From positions 78,860 through 142,859 of the forward strand of contig DBFD01000046.1 of NCBI GenBank assembly GCA_002294185.1: a stretch of 64,000 bases of DNA. The letters run 5' to 3'. Positions 49,326 through 58,329 of the stretch are shown piece after piece; the stretch's first letter is position 1, and each line of letters starts with the position of its first letter. The notes beneath the pieces are model-generated. The model was given only the letters and a program-made list of their open reading frames with translations. It had not been told where the DNA came from and searched no databases. Made by a program: the position numbers and the translations under genes. The DNA is from Paracoccus sp. UBA889. GTDB lineage: Bacteria; Pseudomonadota; Alphaproteobacteria; Rhodobacterales; Rhodobacteraceae.

Positions 49326-51194
49326 TCAGCGCAATGCGCCGGCCTGACGCAGCTTGTCGGCCTTTTCCTTGTCATACCACCAGAAATCCAGTTCCCCCAG
49401 CGAATAGGGCGGCAGGGTATCGGGACGGCCATACTGGTCGTAATAGGCGACCAGATTATAGCCGTTATACCATTGCGGCACCCAGAATTTCAGGCTGCGA
49501 AGGGCGCGATCCAGCGCCCGCGTCGCGGTTTGCAGCCTCTCGTTGCTGTCGGCGGCCTCGACCCGGCTGATCAGGGCGTCGATGGCCGGATTGGCCAGCC
49601 CCATCGAGTTGAACACATCGCCGACATTGGCGCTGCCGAAATATTGCTGCAAACCGGCGCCGGGAATCGCGTCCTGTCCCAGTTGATCGCTGATGATGTC
49701 GAAATCGTGGCTGCGGGCGCGGTTTTCGTATTCGGCATTGTCCACGCGCACGTTGCGCGCGTCGATGCCCAAAGCGCGCAGGTTCTGCACCCAGGGATTG
49801 ATCACCCGGTCAAAGGTCTGGCTGTCATTCAGAATCTCCAGCGTCAGCGGCCGACCCTCGGAATTGCGCCGCATCCCGTCATCGCCGACGGTCCAGCCCG
49901 CCTCATCCAGCAGCGCCGCCGCCTTGCGAACATTGCGCCGGTCAAGCTGGCGTTCGCCGCTGGTCGGCGCCATCACCGCCTCGCCGGTCAGGACGCCCTT
50001 GGGCAGGTCCTTGGCCACCGGCTCCAGCAGCGCCCTTTCGGCGTCGGATGGCGTGCCGGTCGCGGCCAGGTCGCTGTTGTCCCAGAAACTGTTGACCCGC
50101 TCGTAGAGGCCGTAGAACAGCGATGCGTTGGACCATTCGAAGTTGAACATCAGCCCGATCGCCTCGCGCACGCGGATGTCCTGCAGGGTCGGTCGGCGCA
50201 GGTTCATGACCCAGGCCTGCCCCGATGCGATGCTGCCGTCGGGCAGCTTTTCCTTCTTGACCCATCCCCGGCTCAGCGCCGGAAAGTCATAGCGCGTCGC
50301 CCAGATGATGCTGCTGACCTCGCGCCGAAAGGTGTATTCGCCGGCCTTGAACGCCTCGAAGGCGGCATCGTAGTCCGAGAAATATTCGAACCGGATGCGG
50401 TCGAAATTGTTGCGGCCCTTGTTGATCGGCAGATCCGCGCCCCAGTAATCGGGATTGCGCCTGTAGATGACCTTGCGGTTGATGTCGGCGCTGTCAAAGA
50501 CGTAGGGGCCCGAACCGATGAAGGGCTTGTCCATCGGCTGTTCCAGATCGCGCTGATTGTCGGCGAAATCCTTGCGGCTGAAGATCGGCAGGCCGCCGAC
50601 CGACTGGATCACGTCGCGGCGCGGATAATCGGGGGTGAAGATGAACTTGATCGTGTTGGCGTCGATCACCTCGGCCTTGGCGACCTGCTGGCCGATCACC
50701 AGCCGGAACGATGACAGCCCCTTGTCGCGCATCGTCTCGTAGCTGAACAGCACGTCATAGGCGGTCAGCGGCGTGCCGTCGCTGAAGCGCGCCTCGGGCC
50801 GCAGATTGAAGATCACCCAATCGCGGCTTTCGGGATATTCCAGGCTTTCGCACAGCAGGCAATAGGCCGCGCCGACCTCGTCCGCGGTGCCGACCAGGAT
50901 CGATTCCAGCATGACCGAGGACAGGACCGCAGCCCGGCCGCGAAAGGTGAAGGGATTGAAATTGTCGAAACCGGTCGAATTCGGGATTGCTTCGGAAATC
51001 TCGCCGCCCTTGGGCGCGTCGGGATTGACATAGGCAAGCTGCGTGTAATCGGCGGGCAGCTTCAGCTCGTCGAAGACGCCGATGCCGTAGGACTTGATGA
51101 TCTTGTCGTCATCCTCCGATCCTCTTTCCTGCGACAGGGCGGGACCGGCGGCGGTCCCGGTGGCGAGGGCGAGGATCAGGACGAGATGGCGCAT
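49326..51194 (-). CDS. Periplasmic solute-binding protein of the Yej peptide ABC transporter
   Basis: The 622 aa of a family 5 extracellular solute-binding protein, YejA-like. Signal peptide MRHLVLILALATGTAAGPALSQ, then KSYGIGVFDELKLPADY. The PKGGEISEAIPNSTGFDNFNPF block and TPLTAYDVLFSYETM are typical of YejA. Function: capture of peptides (microcin C-type uptake is known for E. coli YejABEF) for import. Start ATG 51194 with GGAGCC seven bases upstream; an ATG/GTG at 51224 would place charged residues before the signal peptide. Confidence 0.9.
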   Translation of the reverse strand: MRHLVLILALATGTAAGPALSQERGSEDDDKIIKSYGIGVFDELKLPADYTQLAYVNPDAPKGGEISEAIPNSTGFDNFNPFTFRGRAAVLSSVMLESILVGTADEVGAAYCLLCESLEYPESRDWVIFNLRPEARFSDGTPLTAYDVLFSYETMRDKGLSSFRLVIGQQVAKAEVIDANTIKFIFTPDYPRRDVIQSVGGLPIFSRKDFADNQRDLEQPMDKPFIGSGPYVFDSADINRKVIYRRNPDYWGADLPINKGRNNFDRIRFEYFSDYDAAFEAFKAGEYTFRREVSSIIWATRYDFPALSRGWVKKEKLPDGSIASGQAWVMNLRRPTLQDIRVREAIGLMFNFEWSNASLFYGLYERVNSFWDNSDLAATGTPSDAERALLEPVAKDLPKGVLTGEAVMAPTSGERQLDRRNVRKAAALLDEAGWTVGDDGMRRNSEGRPLTLEILNDSQTFDRVINPWVQNLRALGIDARNVRVDNAEYENRARSHDFDIISDQLGQDAIPGAGLQQYFGSANVGDVFNSMGLANPAIDALISRVEAADSNERLQTATRALDRALRSLKFWVPQWYNGYNLVAYYDQYGRPDTLPPYSLGELDFWWYDKEKADKLRQAGALR

Positions 51195-51418
51195 GTCGCG
51201 GCTCCGGCTGGACGAGGTTCGCACGACGCTAGGACAGCGCGCGGGGCCGGATCAAGCCGCGATTTCGTGAGCGGTCGGGGCGATCGCGGGGCCGCGGGCC
51301 GCGCCGGGCAGACGCCGCGCCGCGGACAGCCAACTTGCAGGCAGGCGGGGAAGCCCCGCTTTCACGCCCATGCGTCCGCACCGGCGCGGCAGGCCGATGA
51401 TTGGCCCCGATCGCGGCG

Positions 51419-51445
51419 AAAAAGGGCGTGGCCCCGCCACGCCCT
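51419..51445 (-). terminator. Rho-independent terminator of cycM
   Basis: On the minus strand AGGGCGTGG and CCACGCCCT (forward 51423-51431 and 51437-51445) form a 9-bp stem with a 5-base loop, followed by TTTTTC. It lies about 40 bp beyond the cycM stop. Confidence 0.88.
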
Positions 51446-51483
51446 CTGTTCCGCTCCGCCAGTTCGAAAACGCAAGAAAGCGA

Positions 51484-52038
51484 CTATTTCTGGGATTCCA
51501 GATAGGCGATGACATCGGCGCGATCCTCGGGCTTCTTCAGCCCGGCGAACGACATCTTGGTGCCCTTGACCACGCCCTTGGGGTCGGCCAGGAATTCCTG
51601 CAACGCCTCGGGCGTCCATTCGGCGACTTCCGAGGCGTGGGCGGTCATCGCATCGCTGTAGCTGTAATCCGGAACCGAGGCCACGGCCCGCCCGACAACA
51701 CCGTTCAGGTAGGGACCGACGGCGTTCGAGCCGGTCAGCTTGTGGCAGGTCTTGCACTTTCCGAAAACCTTCTCGCCGGCGGCGGGATCGGCCTTTGCCA
51801 TCAGCGCGGCGAAATCGATCTGCGGCTCTTGCGCCGCGCTGCCGGCGCTGTCGCTGGCGGCGCCGGCTTCGGGCACCGGGATCGAATAGGCCTGTGCCTG
51901 TTCCTCGCCCTCGGCCCCGCCTTCCTCGCCGGCGCCGACCTGATACAACCCGCCTGCGAACCAGTTGGCCAGCAGCAGGAACAGAAGCGCGCCGATCAGC
52001 GCGCCGGCAGCCTTGGTCAGGGTCATGGTGTTGAACAT
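51484..52038 (-). CDS. cycM: Membrane-anchored cytochrome c552
   Basis: Electron carrier between the bc1 complex and cytochrome oxidases. The 184 aa begin [20 protein letters not shown] with an uncleaved membrane anchor (about 9-31). An acidic Ala/Gly/Glu-rich linker (about 37-72) follows, then a class I cytochrome c domain. That domain has heme site CKTCH (Cys95, Cys98, His99) and axial Met162 in GTKMSF. Anchor, linker and domain match the Paracoccus CycM design. It is divergent from pheA across about 120 bp. Confidence 0.94.
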   Translation of the reverse strand: MFNTMTLTKAAGALIGALLFLLLANWFAGGLYQVGAGEEGGAEGEEQAQAYSIPVPEAGAASDSAGSAAQEPQIDFAALMAKADPAAGEKVFGKCKTCHKLTGSNAVGPYLNGVVGRAVASVPDYSYSDAMTAHASEVAEWTPEALQEFLADPKGVVKGTKMSFAGLKKPEDRADVIAYLESQK

Positions 52039-52156
52039 GCGTGCGGTCCCCGCTGGTAGCCTCTTCAATTCGCACCGTATCTATCCGCTTTCGCTTTCGG
52101 GGTTCAAGGTATAGTTACCCGCGCAGGGTCAAATTTCGGACAGCGGACCAGGACGG

Positions 52157-53023
52157 ATGAACATCAACCGCATCGCCTTTCAGGGCGAACCCGGCGCCTA
52201 CAGCCACGAGGCCTGCGTCAAGGCCCGCCCGCAGATGGAACCCCTGCCCTGCCGCACCTTCGAGGACGTGATCGAGGCGGTCCGCACGGGCGAGGCCGAT
52301 CTGGCCATGCTGCCGGTCGAGAATTCGACCTATGGCCGGGTGGCCGATATCCATCACCTGCTGCCCGAATCCGGTCTGCACATCATCGACGAGGCCTTCG
52401 TCCGGGTCCATATCAGCCTTCTGGCCGTGCCCGGATCGCCGCTGACCGCGATCCGCGAGGCGATGAGCCACACGGTCCTTCTGGGTCAGTGCCGGGGCTT
52501 TCTGCGCCGCCACGGTATCCGCCCGATGACGGGCGCCGATACCGCCGGATCGGCCAGGGAGGTCGCCGCCCGCGGCAATCCGTCGCTGGCCGCGCTGGCC
52601 GCGCCGCTGGCGGGCGAGATCTACGGTCTCGACCGGCTGGCCGACCAGATCGAGGATCACGCCAACAACACCACCCGCTTCCTGATCATGGCGCGCCAAC
52701 CCGACGACAGCCGCCGGGCGGACAGGATGCTGACCAGCTTCGTCTTCCGCGTCCGCAACATTCCCGCCGCGCTCTACAAGGCGATGGGCGGTTTCGCGAC
52801 CAACGGCGTCAACATGACCAAGCTGGAAAGCTACATGGTCGACGGCGTCTTCTCGGCGACCCAGTTCTATGCCGATGTCGAGGGCCATCCCGACGATCCC
52901 GCCCTGCGGCGCGCGCTGGACGAATTGGGCTTTTTCACCTCGATGCTGACCATCCTCGGCACCTATCCGGCCGATCCGCTGCGCGAGGCGCAATCGCGGA
53001 GCGGGCCCGGGGATCAGACCTGA
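52157..53023 (+). CDS. pheA: Prephenate dehydratase
   Basis: Converts prephenate to phenylpyruvate in phenylalanine synthesis. The 288 aa have a periplasmic-binding-like catalytic domain with IAFQGEPGAYSHEAC, LPVENSTYGRVADIHHLL and the catalytic TRF in ANNTTRFLIM. A C-terminal ACT regulatory domain follows (FRVRNIPAALYKAMGGFATNGVNMTKLES). No chorismate mutase domain is fused. The 3' end overlaps the converging SRPBCC gene by 10 bp. Confidence 0.95.
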   Translation: MNINRIAFQGEPGAYSHEACVKARPQMEPLPCRTFEDVIEAVRTGEADLAMLPVENSTYGRVADIHHLLPESGLHIIDEAFVRVHISLLAVPGSPLTAIREAMSHTVLLGQCRGFLRRHGIRPMTGADTAGSAREVAARGNPSLAALAAPLAGEIYGLDRLADQIEDHANNTTRFLIMARQPDDSRRADRMLTSFVFRVRNIPAALYKAMGGFATNGVNMTKLESYMVDGVFSATQFYADVEGHPDDPALRRALDELGFFTSMLTILGTYPADPLREAQSRSGPGDQT

Positions 53024-53463
53024 AGATCGGTCAGAAAGTCATTGATCCGCCGGGCATAGCGCTGATCAAGCTGGCCCTTGCCCAGCTTCGCGGTCTGCAC
53101 CATCAGCCGGGCGCGCATGCTGCGCGGCCGCAGGCCGGTCTCGAAGATAAGACGCGACCGCGCGCGGCCCAGGGCCACCACGGTCGCGTCGATCGCGACA
53201 TCGAAGGAATCGGATTGCCCGACCATGGACATCCGTTCTGGCCGATCATAGCGCGTGACCTCCAGACGAAGCTGACGCGGCTGTCCCCGCCAGTCGAAGC
53301 CGATCATCCAGCCCACGCCCGTTCCGGGCTCTTGCGCCGGATCGATCCGGGTGATGACCGCGCCGCGGCGGGTCAGCATCCGTTCGATGCGATCGAAATT
53401 TCCAACCGTGTCAAACAGATCCGAGGCAGCGGAATCGGTATCGATTCGGGTCGAAAACTTCAT
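53014..53463 (-). CDS. SRPBCC (START-like) family protein
   Basis: The 149 aa begin MKFSTRIDTDSAASDLFDTVGNFDRIE, a typical SRPBCC first strand and helices. MIGFDWRGQPRQLRLEVTRYDRPERMSM continues the beta sheet, and a long C-terminal helix (KGQLDQRYARRINDFLTDLQV) closes the cavity. Members bind lipids, polyketides or other hydrophobic ligands; the ligand here is unknown. No catalytic residues are evident. Confidence 0.75.
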   Translation of the reverse strand: MKFSTRIDTDSAASDLFDTVGNFDRIERMLTRRGAVITRIDPAQEPGTGVGWMIGFDWRGQPRQLRLEVTRYDRPERMSMVGQSDSFDVAIDATVVALGRARSRLIFETGLRPRSMRARLMVQTAKLGKGQLDQRYARRINDFLTDLQV

Positions 53464-53766
53464 GCCTGCAATATTCCGTCGTCAAAGCCGTCACTGGGGC
53501 GCAGCTAAGCCCAACAACGAAGACAGTTCAACCGAAACGGGCAATGAAGACGGAACTCGTTAAAAAAGCACTGGTGAACAAATCGGACTTTACGTCCAGC
53601 CACGCCCTGCTCAAATCTGTCCTTTTGGTCAGGATCCGCCGTTTCTTGACGGGAGCAAAGATTTTTTCTTCAATCTCAAGTTGTTTTTAGCGACTGTTCC
53701 GAATAGCTTGGGCACCGCGCCGCTGAGCGCCCGGACACCAGATCGTCTGGCAGTATGGAGTGATGA
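53464..53766. other. A+T-richer intergenic region between SRPBCC and cpdB-like genes
   Basis: About 300 bp without a confident gene. It has several A and T runs unlike the flanking DNA, one small frame (53544-53690, listed separately) and a palindrome CCAGA-TCG-TCTGG (53738-53750) just before the cpdB-like start. It must contain promoters for the two divergent genes; no clear -35/-10 pair can be named. Confidence 0.5.
53544..53690 (+). CDS. Possible 48-residue small protein
   Basis: ATG 53544 to TAG 53690 encodes a basic peptide starting MKTELVKKALVNKSDF and ending FSSISSCF, with LLKSVLLVRIRRFL in the middle, which could form an amphipathic helix. Codon use is A+T-rich and the ribosome-binding site is poor. 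It may be a remnant of a longer gene or chance. Confidence 0.2.
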   Translation: MKTELVKKALVNKSDFTSSHALLKSVLLVRIRRFLTGAKIFSSISSCF

Positions 53767-55650
53767 ATGCCCGACGGTTCCGGGGAGGCGACAAAGGGGG
53801 CTTCGGCCCCATCCGGCGACATCGTGGCGCTTCGCATCCTGGCAACCACGGACGTGCACATGAATGTGCTGCCCTATGATTACCTTGCCGATCGGCCCAG
53901 CGGACGGGGCGGTCTGGCGCGCACGGCGTCGCTGATCGCGCGGCGGCGGGCCGAGGTGGACAATTGCCTGCTGCTGGACAACGGCGATTTCCTCGAAGGC
54001 ACGCCTCTGGGCGATTTCGCGGCGCGCAGGACCGCCGGTATGGACCGTCCCCATCCCGCCATCGCCGCGATGAACGCGCTGGCCTATGACGCCGCCGCGC
54101 TTGGCAACCACGATTTCAGCTTCGGGCTGGCATTCCTGCGCGGTGCCACCGATCGGGCGCGGTTTCCCGTTCTGGCGGCCAATCTTCATGTCCGGCGCGG
54201 GCGCGGCTTTGCCCCCTATGCGATCGTCGATCGCAGCCTGCGCGACGTGGCCGGGCGGCAGGTGCCGATGCGCATCGGGCTGGTCGGTTTCCTGCCTCCC
54301 CAGACCGCCGAATGGGACCGCGACCTGTCTTCGGACCTGATCTGCGACGACATCGTGGCAACCGCGGGCAGGATCGTGCCGCAGATGCGCCGCGCGGGGG
54401 CGCAGATCGTCATCGCCCTGGCCCATACCGGAATCGGCGATCCGGCCGCGCGACCGGGGATGGAGAACGCCGCCACCGCCCTGGCCGCGACGCCGGGGAT
54501 CGACGCGGTGATTGCGGGCCACACCCATCAGGTCTTTCCGGGTCGCGATTTCCGCGCCATTCCGGGCATCGACCCGCAGCGCGGCACGCTGGCCGGCAAG
54601 CCTGCGGTGATGGCGGGATTCGGCGGATCGCATCTGGGCGTCATCGACCTGCGGCTGCGCCGCGACGGCGCCGGCGGCTGGCAGGTCGCCGCGTTCGACT
54701 GCCGGGCCGAAACCGTGCCCGCCGATTTGCCCGCCGCGCCCGAGATCGCCCGCCCCGTCATGGCCGATCATCGCGACACGCTGCGCCAGCTGCGCCGGCG
54801 TGTCGGCCGGTCGGACGCGGCCCTGACCAGCTACTTCGCGCTGATCGGCGTCGATCCGGGGCTGCGGCTGGTCAACATGGCGCAACGCTGGCACGTCCGG
54901 GCCGGGCTGCGTGGCACCTGCTGGCAGGATCTGCCGGTGCTGTCGGCATCGGCCCCGTTCCGGGCCGGCGGAAGGGGCGGTCCGGGCCATTACACCGACG
55001 TCCCCGGCGGGCGGCTCAGCCTGCGCAGCCTGTCGGATCTCTATTCCTTCCCGAACCGCATCTGCGCGATCCGCCTGGATGGCGCGCAGTTGCGCGACTG
55101 GCTGGAACGTGCGGCCGGGATGTTCAGACGGATCACGCCGGGCGGTCACGATCAGCCGCTGCTGGCCGAGGATTTTCCCTGCTACAATTTCGACGTCGTG
55201 GATGGGGTGACGTGGCAGGTCGATCTGTCGCAGCCCGCACGCTTCGGCCCCGATGGCCGGCTTGCCGACGCGGCCGCCTGCCGGATTCGCGATCTGTGCT
55301 GGCAGGGACGGCCGTTGCAGGACCGCGATGTCTTCGTGCTGGCGACCAATTCCTATCGCCTCGCCTCTTGCGGATTGTTCAGCCCGCTGGTCGCGGGCAA
55401 CGAGGTGGCGCTGAAGGACGGGGCGCTGACCCGCGATGTGCTGCGCCACTACATTCGCCGGCGCCGCCGGATCCGGGTCCGCCACCGCGCGCATTGGCGC
55501 TTCGCCCCCATGCCCGGCACCAGCGTGCTGTTCGAGACCGGCCCCGGCAGCCTGGACCATCTGGCCGAACTGGAACGCCATCTGCCCGGCCGCCTCGACC
55601 ATACCGGCGCCTCCGGCGATGGCTTCGTGCGGTTCAGACTTTTCCTCTGA
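53767..55650 (+). CDS. 2',3'-cyclic-nucleotide 2'-phosphodiesterase/3'-nucleotidase (CpdB-like)
   Basis: The 627 aa of the UshA/CpdB metallophosphatase family. Metal motifs are LATTDVHMN, LLDNGDFLEGTPLGD, ALGNHDFSFG, IVIALAHTGIG and IAGHTHQVFPG. The C-terminal substrate domain has SLSDLYSFPNRICAIRLDG and CYNFDVVDGVTWQVD, as in CpdB. Unlike known CpdB proteins, no signal peptide is visible: the N-terminus is PDGSGEATKGASAPSGD and the first catalytic strand starts near residue 24. The protein may act in the cytoplasm or be exported by another route. The SRP RNA gene follows. Confidence 0.85.
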   Translation: MPDGSGEATKGASAPSGDIVALRILATTDVHMNVLPYDYLADRPSGRGGLARTASLIARRRAEVDNCLLLDNGDFLEGTPLGDFAARRTAGMDRPHPAIAAMNALAYDAAALGNHDFSFGLAFLRGATDRARFPVLAANLHVRRGRGFAPYAIVDRSLRDVAGRQVPMRIGLVGFLPPQTAEWDRDLSSDLICDDIVATAGRIVPQMRRAGAQIVIALAHTGIGDPAARPGMENAATALAATPGIDAVIAGHTHQVFPGRDFRAIPGIDPQRGTLAGKPAVMAGFGGSHLGVIDLRLRRDGAGGWQVAAFDCRAETVPADLPAAPEIARPVMADHRDTLRQLRRRVGRSDAALTSYFALIGVDPGLRLVNMAQRWHVRAGLRGTCWQDLPVLSASAPFRAGGRGGPGHYTDVPGGRLSLRSLSDLYSFPNRICAIRLDGAQLRDWLERAAGMFRRITPGGHDQPLLAEDFPCYNFDVVDGVTWQVDLSQPARFGPDGRLADAAACRIRDLCWQGRPLQDRDVFVLATNSYRLASCGLFSPLVAGNEVALKDGALTRDVLRHYIRRRRRIRVRHRAHWRFAPMPGTSVLFETGPGSLDHLAELERHLPGRLDHTGASGDGFVRFRLFL

Positions 55651-55655
55651 CGGGG

Positions 55656-55684
55656 TTGCATCGGCTCTGCCCGCCGATTATCTG
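55656..55684 (+). promoter_or_regulatory. Candidate promoter of the SRP RNA gene
   Basis: TTGCAT (55656-55661), 17-base spacer, TATCTG (55679-55684). Transcription would begin around 55690, exactly where the terminal helix of the RNA starts, which supports the call. Confidence 0.6.
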
Positions 55685-55689
55685 TCGCG

Positions 55690-55787
55690 CCGAGAGGTTG
55701 GCGCGGGCAGGCATCTCGCCAATCCGGTCAGGTCCGGAAGGAAGCAGCCGTAACGAGCCCCGCCTGGGTCGTTGTCCAGCCTCTCAC
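55690..55787 (+). ncRNA. ffs: Bacterial small signal recognition particle RNA (4.5S)
   Basis: The hallmark apical loop GGTCAGGTCCGGAAGGAAGC is at 55726-55745 (symmetric and asymmetric loops that bind Ffh). The ends pair as GAGAGGTTGG (55692-55701) with CCAGCCTCTC (55776-55785), including one G-U pair. The total of about 95 nt is the usual short alphaproteobacterial form. It targets ribosome-nascent chain complexes to the membrane with Ffh/FtsY. Confidence 0.95.
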
Positions 55788-55918
55788 CCTCAAACCACGG
55801 ATCGGAACCGGCCGCGATGCCATCGCGCAACCGCGATCATGGCCGCAAGGCGCATTGACGATCCGTTCCGTATCCATTCCGTCTTGCGTCGTGGCGGTGT
55901 CGCGCCCATCATTGCGGC

Positions 55919-56401
55919 ATGGAGACGCGCCCCTTCGCCCTGGCCACCCTGTTGCTGCTGCTGCCCCTGCCCGCCCCGGCGCAGGCGCCCTACCAGCCGC
56001 CGCCGGCCGATGCGCCGCGTCGGTCGCAGGATGCCGAGGATCCGACCGATCTGATCGGGCGCGGATTGGGAATGTTGTTTCAGGATCTGTGGAACGATGT
56101 CGGCCCCGATCTGAACCGGCTGGGCGAGGACATGTCGGGCGCGCTGTCGCGGATGGCGCCGGTGCTGAAGGATCTGGCCGTGCTGGTCGATGATCTCGGC
56201 AATTACGAGACGCCCCGGCGGCTGGAGAACGGCGATATCGTGATCCGCCGCAAACCGGGCGCCCCGCCGCCGCCGCCCATCGGCGAGAATCTTCGCGATT
56301 TCCCGGATCCGGATGCGCCGGGCGCCGATCAATCCCCCGATCAGTCTCCGGACGGGCCTTCGGTGCCGCGCGACCCGGACGCCCCCGAGATCGAATTGTG
56401 A
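55919..56401 (+). CDS. Secreted small protein of unknown function
   Basis: The 160 aa have an N-terminal signal peptide (ALATLLLLLPLPAPAQA) and a central helical segment DLIGRGLGMLFQDLWNDVGPDLNRLGEDM (read in parts). A VLVDDLGNYETPRRLENGDIVIRRKP strand follows, then a Pro/Asp-rich tail. Similar small secreted proteins occur in Rhodobacteraceae without known function. Its 3' end overlaps the converging exonuclease-fusion gene by 61 bp. Confidence 0.7.
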   Translation: METRPFALATLLLLLPLPAPAQAPYQPPPADAPRRSQDAEDPTDLIGRGLGMLFQDLWNDVGPDLNRLGEDMSGALSRMAPVLKDLAVLVDDLGNYETPRRLENGDIVIRRKPGAPPPPPIGENLRDFPDPDAPGADQSPDQSPDGPSVPRDPDAPEIEL

Positions 56402-58329
56402 TCGGGATTGGCATTGCCGATCAGGCGGCGATGCCGGCGGGCCTCGGCCAGCGTATCCTCGAAGCGCGCGATGCCCTTGGCTTCCAGCGCGGGAATCAGC
56501 CGCAGAAATGCCTGCGCGGTGGCGATCGCATCGCCCATGGCGCTGTGGCGCTGATCGGGCGGAATCGCGATCCCCAGCCTTTCGGCCAGCGCGTCCAGCG
56601 TGTGCGCGACCGTGCCACCCCAGACCATCGCTGACAGCAAAACGGTGTCCAGCACCCGGTTGTCGAACTGCGCCCCCGATTCGGGTGTGGCGGCGCGCAG
56701 CAGGCCCATGTCGAAGGGCGCGTTGTGGCAGACCAGCACGGCATCCTCGGCGAAATGGTGAAACGCCATCAGCGCGGTCCTCATGTCGGGCGCGCCGGCG
56801 ACCATCTGGTCGGTGATGCCATGAATGGCGCTGGCGCGCGCGGGGATTCGGCGTCCCGGATCGACCAGCGTCTCGAACCGCTCGCCGGTCAGGCGGCCGC
56901 CCGCGATACGGATCCCCGCGATCTGCACGATCCGGTCCCGGGCCGGATCCAGTCCGGTCGTCTCGGTATCGAAGACCACGCAGGTCAGATCCGCCAGCCG
57001 CGACGAGGCCGCCGCGCGCGAGGGCAGCGCGAAATCATAGGTCAGCCCGGCACCGCCAATGCGGTCCGGGGCCCGTCGCAGGGGCAGGACCAGCCGGGCA
57101 CGCGAATCGTCGGCTTCGGGCCAGATGCCGGTGCCATGCGCGGCCAGGATGTCGGCCCCGCTGCGGTCGGGCTGCGCCGGATCCGGCGCCTGTCGCAGCC
57201 AGTCCTCCAGCCGGTCCATCGGCAGTGGCGGGCCGTCCCATTCCAGCAGCAGATGCGCCTCGCCCGGATCATCCGCCGCGACACGCAGCGCGGGCGCCTG
57301 GCCCATCGCCCGCAGCCGATCCTGCAAAAGACGCAGCAGCGCGCCGATCGCATCCGCCTCGGCCAGCAGCGACAGCGGCGGCAGATCGGTCGCGCGATCC
57401 AGTCCCGCGGCCAGTTCGTTCAGCCCGGCGCGGGCGGTGGGCGGCGCGTCGGTCATGACCTCGGACAGGCGGCGGGTGGCGCGGGCCAGGCCCTGCCCCT
57501 CGGCCCGGATCGCGGCCGCCAGCGCAGGCGGGATCGGTCCGTCCAGCGCGTTCAGCATCGGCACCAGTGTCGCGGCGTGTCGGCGCAGCGCCTCCAGCGC
57601 GTCGCGGGGCGCGGGCCGGGGCGGGGCCGTCTCATGCAAAATCAGCAGCGTGCCTTCATCCAGCCGCCGCATCCGGCCGGACAATCGTGTCCCTTGCGCG
57701 GTCAGGCAGACCAGGTCGGTCGCCTCGGCGCCCGCCTGCAACCGCGCGGCGGCGGCCTCCAGCGCGCCGGGCGCGATATGGCGATGCAGCGGGCGGTCCA
57801 GCGCAAGCCCCGGCAGCAGCCGCGCGGCCGAAGCATTGTAGAACACCACCCGCCCGTGCGGATCGGTCATCAGCGCGCCGGCGCCGAAATCGGCGAGGAT
57901 GGATTCCAGCGCCGCCTTTTCCCGCGTCAGATGGGCGGCGTGATCGTGAAGGGCGGCGGTCAGTGCCTGATCCGTCCGCGCCCGCGCCGCCGCCGCGTCG
58001 CGCACGGCCGGGCCCAGATCGGCCAGATAGCGCGCCTCGTCCGGCTCGGGCGCCTGCCCGGTGCGCAGCCCGCCCGCCAGAACCTCGATCGGGCGGGCGA
58101 TGTGGCGGTCGAACAGATACCAGATGGCGGTGACCAGCGCCACGGCGGCAAGGCCCGCGACCATCCCGGCCTGGATCAGAAGGTCCAGCCCGAATTCGAT
58201 CAGCGCGTCAAGCTCGGCAAGGCTGCGGCCGGCCACCGCAAGGCCCAGACCGATCGCCGCCACGATCCCCGCCGCCAGGCCGGCGAAGATCAGGAAGATC
58301 CGCAGGCGCAGGGACAGGCGGGTCAGCAC
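56341..58329 (-). CDS. Membrane sensor / decayed kinase core / DEDDh 3'-5' exonuclease fusion
   Basis: The 662 aa in domain order: two membrane helices (about 9-33 and 49-73) with a short loop; a HAMP-like segment (HIARPIEVLAGGL); and a PAS-like domain (about 140-235, ILADFGAGALMTDPHGRVVFYNASAARLL in parts). Next is a helical region like a HisKA dimer with no obvious phospho-His, and an ATPase-like remnant (EWDGPPLP and GADILAAHGTGIWPEADDSRARLVLPL, about 360-418) without an N-box Asn. The DnaQ-type exonuclease (about 448-625) keeps all five residues: Asp454, Glu456, Asp540, His595 and Asp600. It overlaps the receiver gene by 7 bp. Exonuclease activity looks intact; kinase activity does not. 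Confidence 0.85.
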   Translation of the reverse strand: MLTRLSLRLRIFLIFAGLAAGIVAAIGLGLAVAGRSLAELDALIEFGLDLLIQAGMVAGLAAVALVTAIWYLFDRHIARPIEVLAGGLRTGQAPEPDEARYLADLGPAVRDAAAARARTDQALTAALHDHAAHLTREKAALESILADFGAGALMTDPHGRVVFYNASAARLLPGLALDRPLHRHIAPGALEAAAARLQAGAEATDLVCLTAQGTRLSGRMRRLDEGTLLILHETAPPRPAPRDALEALRRHAATLVPMLNALDGPIPPALAAAIRAEGQGLARATRRLSEVMTDAPPTARAGLNELAAGLDRATDLPPLSLLAEADAIGALLRLLQDRLRAMGQAPALRVAADDPGEAHLLLEWDGPPLPMDRLEDWLRQAPDPAQPDRSGADILAAHGTGIWPEADDSRARLVLPLRRAPDRIGGAGLTYDFALPSRAAASSRLADLTCVVFDTETTGLDPARDRIVQIAGIRIAGGRLTGERFETLVDPGRRIPARASAIHGITDQMVAGAPDMRTALMAFHHFAEDAVLVCHNAPFDMGLLRAATPESGAQFDNRVLDTVLLSAMVWGGTVAHTLDALAERLGIAIPPDQRHSAMGDAIATAQAFLRLIPALEAKGIARFEDTLAEARRHRRLIGNANPDHNSISGASGSRGTEGPSGD

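Noticed and set aside
51345-51362. GCGGGG-AAG-CCCCGC hairpin followed by TTT on the plus strand
   Set aside because: Short stem with a tight loop, and no plus-strand gene ends there; the minus-strand terminator at 51419-51445 is the better supported one.
53629-55602. 657-codon minus-strand frame
   Set aside because: Antisense to the cpdB-like gene; no ribosome-binding site or motif.
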